Source: RUG626 sp051866775
GTDB lineage: Bacteria > Bacillota > Clostridia > Oscillospirales > Oscillospiraceae
Length of the DNA stretch: 11,784 nt
NCBI GenBank assembly: GCA_051866775.1
Contig: JBJDXR010000021.1
Location: 1-11,784, forward strand
Direction: 5' to 3'
The position numbers and the translations under genes are program-made. Below, in pieces: positions 6,710-11,784 of this stretch. Within the stretch, counting starts at the first letter, position 1, and each line of letters opens with the position of its first letter. The notes beneath the pieces were generated by a model. It did not search any database, was not told the DNA's origin, and saw only the letters and a program-made list of their open reading frames with translations.

Positions 6710-7888
6710 ATGTATAAGATAAAGACAATAAATAATATTTCAGATGCGTGCAGGACCGTACTTGATGAGCGGGAATATGTTTTGGGCGACGATTTTACCG
6801 ACCCTGATGTTATATTTGTGAGGGCCTCCAGCCTTTTGGATTACGATTTTAACGATAATCTTCTCTGTATCGCCCGCGCCGGTATCGGCGTAAACACCAT
6901 ACCCATTGAAAAGCTTGCTAATAAAGGTGTGGTAGTATTCAACACCCCCGGCGGAAACGCGAACGGAGTTAAAGAGATATTCCTTATGGCAATGGGCATG
7001 GCCTGCCGCGACATAATGGGCGCCATGCAATGGGTACTTAATTTTGATACCAGCAAGGGCGATATTTCCGTTGTCATGGAGAAGGTCAAGAAACAGTTTG
7101 TCGGGCCTGAGTATATCGGTAAGAAGCTTGGAGTTGTGGGAATGGGCAATGTCGGCCGCCGTGTCGCTAATATTGCACAGCATCTGGGCATGGACGTCTT
7201 TGGATATGACCCCTATCTTTCTGTTGACGCCGCTTGGCTCATATCCAACAAGGTCGTCAGAGTTTCAACTCTTGATCAGCTGCGCGATTGTGATTTCATT
7301 ACATTGCACACCCCCCTTACTGATGAGACTCGCGACATGATAAACAAGGATTTCTTAAACAAGCTTCGCGACGGGGTGCGCATAATAAACTACTCCCGCC
7401 AGGAGGTCGTGAATGAGCCTGATATGATCGACGCCCTCAACTCTGGCAAAGTCGCACGCTTTGTCACCGACTTCCCCACCAACACCCTTATCGGCACCAA
7501 GAATGTGGTGATGACCCCGCACCTTGGCGGTACGACCTACGAAAGTGAGGAGAACTGCGCGATGATGGCCGCGCGTGAGGCAGTCGATTATATCGAATAC
7601 GGCAATATCGTAAACTCAGTTAACTTCGGCAGGGCCGTGATGCCCGCGAGCAAGTCCCCGCGTATATGCATTTTCCACAAGAATATCCCCAACATGATCG
7701 CCCATATCACCTCCGCTATCTCCGCGCGCGGAATAAATATTGAGAACATGGTCAATTCTTCTTTAAAAGGCAGCCCTGTTGCGTATACTATGCTTGAGCT
7801 CAGCACCGAACCTGATGAGGCTCTTTGCGACGCCATCAAGGCAAATGAGGGTACTATTCGTGTACGTGTTATACCGGAAAAGAAATAA
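6710..7888 (+). CDS. serA: D-3-phosphoglycerate dehydrogenase SerA, ACT-domain type
   Basis: Oxidises 3-phosphoglycerate to 3-phosphohydroxypyruvate with NAD, the first and usually feedback-controlled step of serine synthesis. The 392-residue chain has an N-terminal substrate-binding part (1-95) with ARAGIGVNTI (56-65) and FNTPGGNANGVKE (77-89). A Rossmann NAD domain follows with GVVGMGNVG (141-149) and the acidic D167 in GYDPY, then HTPLTDETRDMI (200-211), and a C-terminal ACT domain (about 318-392). That gives the compact, roughly 390-residue form without the ASB domain. R230 in NYSRQE and H271 in PHLGG are the expected catalytic residues. The position of the family's catalytic Glu appears to be N258, in TDFPTNTLIG, where E. 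coli SerA has FPTEP. The ACT domain predicts serine or other amino-acid feedback. It follows serC by 25 bases. Confidence 0.93.
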   Translation: MYKIKTINNISDACRTVLDEREYVLGDDFTDPDVIFVRASSLLDYDFNDNLLCIARAGIGVNTIPIEKLANKGVVVFNTPGGNANGVKEIFLMAMGMACRDIMGAMQWVLNFDTSKGDISVVMEKVKKQFVGPEYIGKKLGVVGMGNVGRRVANIAQHLGMDVFGYDPYLSVDAAWLISNKVVRVSTLDQLRDCDFITLHTPLTDETRDMINKDFLNKLRDGVRIINYSRQEVVNEPDMIDALNSGKVARFVTDFPTNTLIGTKNVVMTPHLGGTTYESEENCAMMAAREAVDYIEYGNIVNSVNFGRAVMPASKSPRICIFHKNIPNMIAHITSAISARGINIENMVNSSLKGSPVAYTMLELSTEPDEALCDAIKANEGTIRVRVIPEKK

Positions 7889-7952
7889 CGGCACAGGCTA
7901 TTTTAATTGTGTTGTTCATGCATCACAGATAAGAGATTAAGTTAAATGTTAA

Positions 7953-7985
7953 TGCCGTATGCCGTGTATTAGGCGGCATACGGCA
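7953..7985 (+). terminator. Hairpin after serA
   Basis: A perfect 12-bp stem (7953-7964 with 7974-7985) with a 9-base loop lies 64 bases after the serA stop. The downstream T-run is short (CTTTTG at 7991-7996), so termination is probably partial; it could also lie in the leader of the next gene, 27 bases on. Confidence 0.6.
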
Positions 7986-8012
7986 CAATGCTTTTGAAAG
8001 GATGAATCTCAG

Positions 8013-8918
8013 GTGTCTCGGAGAACGATGCTGATAATAAATCCTGTGTCCGGAAAAGGGCGCGTTAAGGGATATCTGATGGATATCCTCACTGCGCTGT
8101 GCTCCGGCGGGGACGGTGTATCCGTGTACCTCACAGAAAAGCGAGGCGACGCCATTGAATTTGCAGCTAAATACGGCGCGGATTATGACGTTATCGCGTG
8201 CACAGGCGGGGACGGCTCCTTAAACGAGGTAATAAGCGGACTTATGTCCCTGCCAGCCGAAGTGCGTCCGGTGATCGGCTACGTTCCCCTCGGAACCACT
8301 AATGATATGGCCACCTCCCTGTCAATTCCAAAGACCCCAAAGGAGGCTATATCACGGCTTGCCGAGGAGAAAAAGCCAGATGGGATTCGCACGGTGGATA
8401 TTGGCCGGCTCGGCAGCGATTATTTTGGGTATGTGGCCGCCTTCGGCGTATTTACTGACATCCCCTTCACCACACCACAGTCTGAAAAGAACACTTGGGG
8501 GTATCTAGCCTACGTCTCCGAAGCCTTGAGCCGTCTTTCTAAAATCACCTTCAACCATGCTCGGGTGACATATGACGACGGATATATTGAGGATGACTTT
8601 ATTCTCGGTTTTGTTGTTAACTCCACACGTGTCGCCGGTGGGATAGTAAAGCTCCCCGCGGAGGATGTTTCACTCGATGACGGCCTTTTTGAGGTACTGC
8701 TTGTAAAAAACCCCCACAATGTTGTGGAAATGAACAAGATCATCTCTGATGTGCTGAAGCAGAATTTTAACTCCGAGTATTTAACCCTGCTCCACACAAC
8801 AAGGATATCCTTTGAATTTGATGCACCTGTCCAATGGACACGTGACGGTGAGGACGGCGGCACATACACATCAGTGGAGGCGCTAAACTTTCATAGGGCA
8901 ATCAGGATCTTCGCCTGA
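8013..8918 (+). CDS. Diacylglycerol/lipid kinase family protein (DagK/YegS/BmrU type)
   Basis: ATP-dependent lipid kinase of the DAGK-catalytic superfamily; members phosphorylate diacylglycerol to recycle it into phosphatidic acid, or act on related lipids, at the inner face of the membrane. Visible motifs are NPVSGKG (10-16), the nucleotide-binding GGDGSLNEVISG (65-76), PLGTTNDMA (92-100), DDGLFEV (222-228, the metal site of DgkB) and RDGE (277-280, the general-base motif). Length 301 is normal for the family. The start is GTG at 8013, with AAAGGA at 7997-8002 as Shine-Dalgarno. An ATG at 8028 has a site too close to it and would remove five residues only. The next gene (ymdB) starts 15 bases after the stop, so they are one operon. 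Substrate cannot be told from the sequence. Confidence 0.9.
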   Translation: MSRRTMLIINPVSGKGRVKGYLMDILTALCSGGDGVSVYLTEKRGDAIEFAAKYGADYDVIACTGGDGSLNEVISGLMSLPAEVRPVIGYVPLGTTNDMATSLSIPKTPKEAISRLAEEKKPDGIRTVDIGRLGSDYFGYVAAFGVFTDIPFTTPQSEKNTWGYLAYVSEALSRLSKITFNHARVTYDDGYIEDDFILGFVVNSTRVAGGIVKLPAEDVSLDDGLFEVLLVKNPHNVVEMNKIISDVLKQNFNSEYLTLLHTTRISFEFDAPVQWTRDGEDGGTYTSVEALNFHRAIRIFA

Positions 8919-8933
8919 TTTGGAGGTGTAAGC

Positions 8934-9716
8934 ATGAATGTAAATATTCTTGCAATAGGAGATGTAATGGGGACAAACGGCCTTGATTTTCTGTACCGCA
9001 AGCTGCGTCCCTTTAAGAAACTCAAAGACATCGCTTTTACAGTTGTTAACGGTGAAAACGTCTCTGTTGTTGGCATAACTCCCAAACAGGCGGAGGATAT
9101 TTTTTCAGCAGGCGCAGATGTTATCACACTCGGCAACCACGCCTTTGGAAAAAACAGCATCCTTCCCTATCTCGATGACAATAGATATATACTAAGGCCC
9201 TCCAACCTTTCTCCGCTTAGCGCCGGACGCGGTTGGGGCATTTTTGAAAGCTCCTTTGGCAATGTCTGCGTCATAGACCTTATCGGACGCTGCGGCATGG
9301 ATTTTGGCCCTGACAATCCATTTTTTGAGGCCGACAGGATCCTTCGCGGAAAGCCGGAGGCAAATATAATCCTTGTGGATATGCACGCCGAGGCCACAAG
9401 CGAAAAGGCCGCAATGGCATTTTATCTTGACGGACGCGTCTCCGCTGTTTGGGGAACACATACGCATGTGCAGACAAACGATCCCACCATTCTCCCCAAT
9501 GGAACCGGCTTTCTCACAGACCTGGGCATGACCGGACCTGAGCTTTCCATCCTAGGGGTAAAGCCGGAGATGTCTATATCACGCTTTCTCGGCGAATCCC
9601 AGCGCCGCGCGTACGAGCAGGCTGAAGGCAGCTGCAAGATTGAAGGCGCTATTTTTGAGATCGATACCGGCACCGGCAAATGTCTGAGTGTGGAACCGGT
9701 AAGGATAACTGAGTAA
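8934..9716 (+). CDS. ymdB: YmdB-family metallophosphoesterase
   Basis: Dimetal phosphodiesterase of the YmdB family (TIGR00282), which in B. subtilis hydrolyses 2',3'-cAMP and affects biofilm and motility choice. The full set of metal ligands is visible: D10 in AIGDVMG, E41-N42 in NGENVS, N68-H69 in LGNHAF, H151 in DMHAEATSEK, and H176 and H178 in GTHTHVQTND. The 260-residue length matches the family. A strong GGAGG (8922-8926) lies 7 bases before the ATG. In many Firmicutes ymdB sits after rny, the RNase Y gene; here it follows a lipid kinase gene instead. A CBS-domain gene follows 36 bases later. Cytosolic; no signal peptide. Confidence 0.94.
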   Translation: MNVNILAIGDVMGTNGLDFLYRKLRPFKKLKDIAFTVVNGENVSVVGITPKQAEDIFSAGADVITLGNHAFGKNSILPYLDDNRYILRPSNLSPLSAGRGWGIFESSFGNVCVIDLIGRCGMDFGPDNPFFEADRILRGKPEANIILVDMHAEATSEKAAMAFYLDGRVSAVWGTHTHVQTNDPTILPNGTGFLTDLGMTGPELSILGVKPEMSISRFLGESQRRAYEQAEGSCKIEGAIFEIDTGTGKCLSVEPVRITE

Positions 9717-9717
9717 C

Positions 9718-9732
9718 GGGCGCTCTGCGCCC
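9718..9732 (+). terminator. Short GC hairpin after ymdB
   Basis: GGGCGC (9718-9723) and GCGCCC (9727-9732) form a 6-bp stem with a 3-base loop directly after the ymdB stop. There is no real T-run, so it may only weaken read-through or protect the 3' end of the upstream message. Confidence 0.4.
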
Positions 9733-9752
9733 TCTACATATGAGGTAACTTA

Positions 9753-10178
9753 ATGAATATTGTAAAAATTTTAACACCCAAGGTTTTGACTGTTTTTCTG
9801 CACGAAAGTGACTCAGTTCGCGCAGGGATCGAGCTAATGCGCAATCATAGCTACACAGCTATTCCTGTGCTGGGAAACCAAGAGGAATACCTCGGCTGTA
9901 TAACTGAGGGTGATTTTCTCCGTCATATTCTAAAGACCGGCTCCGCGGAAATGAAGACACACGAAAAATACCGTATCGGCGACATCCTCCGCAGTGACTT
10001 CTGTCCCCCATTAGGGATCAGCGCCGTGTACGCAGAGGTTGCCGCAGCAGTTATGGAACAGAATTTCGTCCCAATCGTCGACGACAGAAACTGCTTCTGC
10101 GGAATTGTAACAAGGCGCTCAGTGATTGGATATCTAACGGAAAAAATAGCGTCAGGCGATATGCAGGAATTATCCTAA
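9753..10178 (+). CDS. Two-CBS-domain protein, CbpB/DarB (YkuL)-like
   Basis: A 141-residue protein made of two CBS motifs, about 5-60 and 75-130, and nothing else. CBS1 has YTAIPVLGNQEEYLGCITEGDFL (34-56, quoted in part: TAIPVL, YLGCITEGDFL) and CBS2 has FVPIVDDRNCFCGIVTRR (105-122). Such tandem pairs bind adenine nucleotides; B. subtilis CbpB/DarB (YkuL) binds c-di-AMP and then controls Rel and pyruvate carboxylase. Size, the TAIPVL motif and the GIVTRR ending are like YkuL, but ligand identity is inference. Shine-Dalgarno GAGG at 9742-9745 lies 7 bases before the ATG. It is last in the run after the lipid kinase and ymdB and faces the tRNA cluster convergently. Confidence 0.85.
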   Translation: MNIVKILTPKVLTVFLHESDSVRAGIELMRNHSYTAIPVLGNQEEYLGCITEGDFLRHILKTGSAEMKTHEKYRIGDILRSDFCPPLGISAVYAEVAAAVMEQNFVPIVDDRNCFCGIVTRRSVIGYLTEKIASGDMQELS

Positions 10179-10248
10179 AGCACAAATGCAAAGCAGGAGT
10201 TACTTGGCCCGTTACTAACAAATTACTAACAAGCGAAAAAATCACATA

Positions 10249-10298
10249 ACAATTTTGCCCCAAAGCCGTCAAAACTAACGGCTTTGGGGCAAAATTGT
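10249..10298. terminator. Perfect 21-bp hairpin shared by the CBS gene and the tRNA operon
   Basis: Arms 10249-10269 and 10278-10298 are exact reverse complements around an 8-base loop. On the minus strand a run of six T (complement of 10236-10241) comes 7 bases after the stem, so it fits best as terminator of the tRNA operon. It also lies 70 bases after the CBS gene on the plus strand. Its last base is the 3'-terminal A of tRNA-Val. Confidence 0.75.
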
Positions 10299-10374
10299 GG
10301 TGGAGACTGCTGGACTCGAACCAGTGACCTCCTGCGTGTGAAGCAGGCGCTCTAACCAGCTGAGCTAAGCCTCC
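10298..10374 (-). tRNA. tRNA-Val(CAC)
   Basis: A complete 77-base cloverleaf: acceptor GGAGGCT pairs with AGTCTCC (one G-U), the D arm is AGCTCAGCTGGTTAGAGC, the anticodon stem is CCTGC/GCAGG with loop TTCACAC (anticodon CAC at 10340-10338), and the T arm has GGTTCGAGTCC. CCA is encoded. It is the last of three tRNA genes on this strand. Confidence 0.95.
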
Positions 10375-10380
10375 GTATGA

Positions 10381-10404
10381 TCGGCAACCCTTACGGATTG
10401 CCGA
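10381..10404 (-). repeat. Hairpin between tRNA-Glu and tRNA-Val
   Basis: TCGGCAA (10381-10387) is the reverse complement of TTGCCGA (10398-10404), giving a 7-bp stem with a loop in which CC and GG can also pair. It fills the 32-base spacer and could guide processing or partial termination. Confidence 0.5.
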
Positions 10405-10406
10405 AG

Positions 10407-10481
10407 TGGTGACCCGTACGGGATTCGAACCCATGTTACAGCCGTGAAAGGGCCGTGTCTTAACCACTTGACCAACGGGCC
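10407..10481 (-). tRNA. tRNA-Glu(TTC)
   Basis: A 75-base cloverleaf: acceptor GGCCCGT pairs fully with ACGGGTC, discriminator A, encoded CCA. The anticodon stem CGGCC/GGCTG contains one G-U pair, and loop CTTTCAC gives anticodon TTC (10448-10446). The T arm has GGGTTCGAATCCC. Confidence 0.95.
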
Positions 10482-10499
10482 ATAACCCTGTCGAAAGGT

Positions 10500-10527
10500 G
10501 CGGGAGAGATGATGTCATCTCTCCCGC
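10500..10527 (-). repeat. Palindrome between tRNA-Met and tRNA-Glu
   Basis: GCGGGAGAGATGA (10500-10512) and TCATCTCTCCCGC (10515-10527) are perfect reverse complements, 13 bp around 2 bases. It begins 2 bases after the CCA end of tRNA-Met. No T-run follows, so it is more likely a processing or attenuating hairpin than a full stop. Confidence 0.6.
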
Positions 10528-10529
10528 GA

Positions 10530-10606
10530 TGGTAGCGGCGACTGGATTCGAACCGGTGACACTGCGGGTATGAACCGCATGCTCTAGCCAACTGAGCTAC
10601 GCCGCC
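10530..10606 (-). tRNA. tRNA-Met(CAT), elongator
   Basis: A 77-base cloverleaf: acceptor GGCGGCG with CGCCGCT (a G-U pair at 1-72), D arm AGCTCAGTTGGCTAGAGC, anticodon stem TGCGG/CCGCA, loop TTCATAC with anticodon CAT (10572-10570), encoded CCA. It lacks the 1-72 mismatch and the three stacked G-C pairs of the initiator, and it closely resembles the Firmicutes elongator tRNA-Met as I recall it. tRNA-Ile with a modified CAT anticodon is less likely. Confidence 0.93.
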
Positions 10607-10628
10607 ATGTACTCGACAGGCACGAATT

Positions 10629-10658
10629 ACTATAGCATATATTGACAGGCTTTGTCAA
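10629..10658 (-). promoter_or_regulatory. Promoter of the tRNA operon
   Basis: On the minus strand a consensus TTGACA (complement of 10653-10658) and TATAGT (complement of 10629-10634) are 18 bases apart, and the -10 carries an extended TGC just before it. It lies 23 bases upstream of tRNA-Met. The -35 is half of an inverted repeat TTGACA/TGTCAA (10642-10658). Confidence 0.75.
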
Positions 10659-10667
10659 CACTTTTTT

Positions 10668-10702
10668 AAAAAATTAGGGGACGCAGCTTACGCCGCGTCC
10701 CC
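10668..10702 (-). terminator. Intrinsic terminator of groEL
   Basis: On the minus strand an 11-bp GC-rich stem (10692-10702 with 10677-10687, one mismatch) with a 4-base loop is followed by TAA and six T (complement of 10668-10673). It lies 15 bases after the groEL stop, and is the only classic T-tailed terminator in the window. Confidence 0.9.
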
Positions 10703-10717
10703 CAATACGGCAATCTC

Positions 10718-11784
<1,067 letters not shown>

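Noticed and set aside
6740..7191. Two overlapping minus-strand frames inside serA
   Set aside because: They are fully antisense to a clear housekeeping gene and carry no recognisable domain.
10051..10518. 155-residue minus-strand frame over the tRNA cluster
   Set aside because: It runs through two complete tRNA genes and a terminator; the frame is open by chance.

Overview
The window looks like a piece of the chromosome of a low-to-mid GC Clostridia-type Bacillota, perhaps Oscillospirales. The basis is strong Shine-Dalgarno sites before almost every gene, CCA-encoding tRNA genes, and MtaB, YmdB and GroEL of the Firmicutes kind. The lineage is inferred from protein style and layout, not from a database search. 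Most of the window is housekeeping DNA.

Layout. (1) 33-2177, plus strand: a tight three-gene operon of an Imm35/YrhB-like small protein, an SPFH-SHOCT scaffold protein and a four-helix membrane protein, closed by a long perfect hairpin. (2) 2240-2990: a visibly AT-rich patch on the minus strand with a 31-residue small ORF and a 130-residue membrane-anchored protein of unknown function. It is bounded by a pair of imperfect inverted repeats (2319-2350 and 2962-2993). (3) 2990-5511: a NifS/IscS-type cysteine desulfurase (minus) divergent from mtaB (plus), the radical-SAM methylthiotransferase that modifies t6A37 of tRNA. (4) 5590-7888: serC-serA, two of the three steps of serine synthesis. (5) 8013-10178: a lipid/diacylglycerol-kinase-family protein, a YmdB phosphodiesterase and a two-CBS-domain protein like c-di-AMP-binding CbpB/DarB, all plus strand. 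(6) 10249-10606, minus strand: tRNA-Met(CAT), tRNA-Glu(TTC) and tRNA-Val(CAC), each followed by a palindrome, driven by a clear TTGACA/TATAGT promoter. (7) 10668-11784, minus strand: the 3' two-thirds of groEL and its terminator. Its base composition is much more GC-rich than the rest, as expected of a highly expressed gene.

Functional links. Cysteine desulfurase can supply sulfur for the Fe-S clusters of MtaB, so the divergent pair makes sense. SerC and SerA carry out the first two steps from 3-phosphoglycerate to serine; the phosphatase is not here. The kinase, phosphodiesterase and CBS-protein trio looks like envelope and nucleotide signalling.

The least explained parts are the Imm35-like/SPFH-SHOCT/4TM operon and the inverted-repeat-bounded AT-rich patch. 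I see no CRISPR array, no transposase, no integrase and no recognised defence system. No gene-free stretch exceeds 300 bases.
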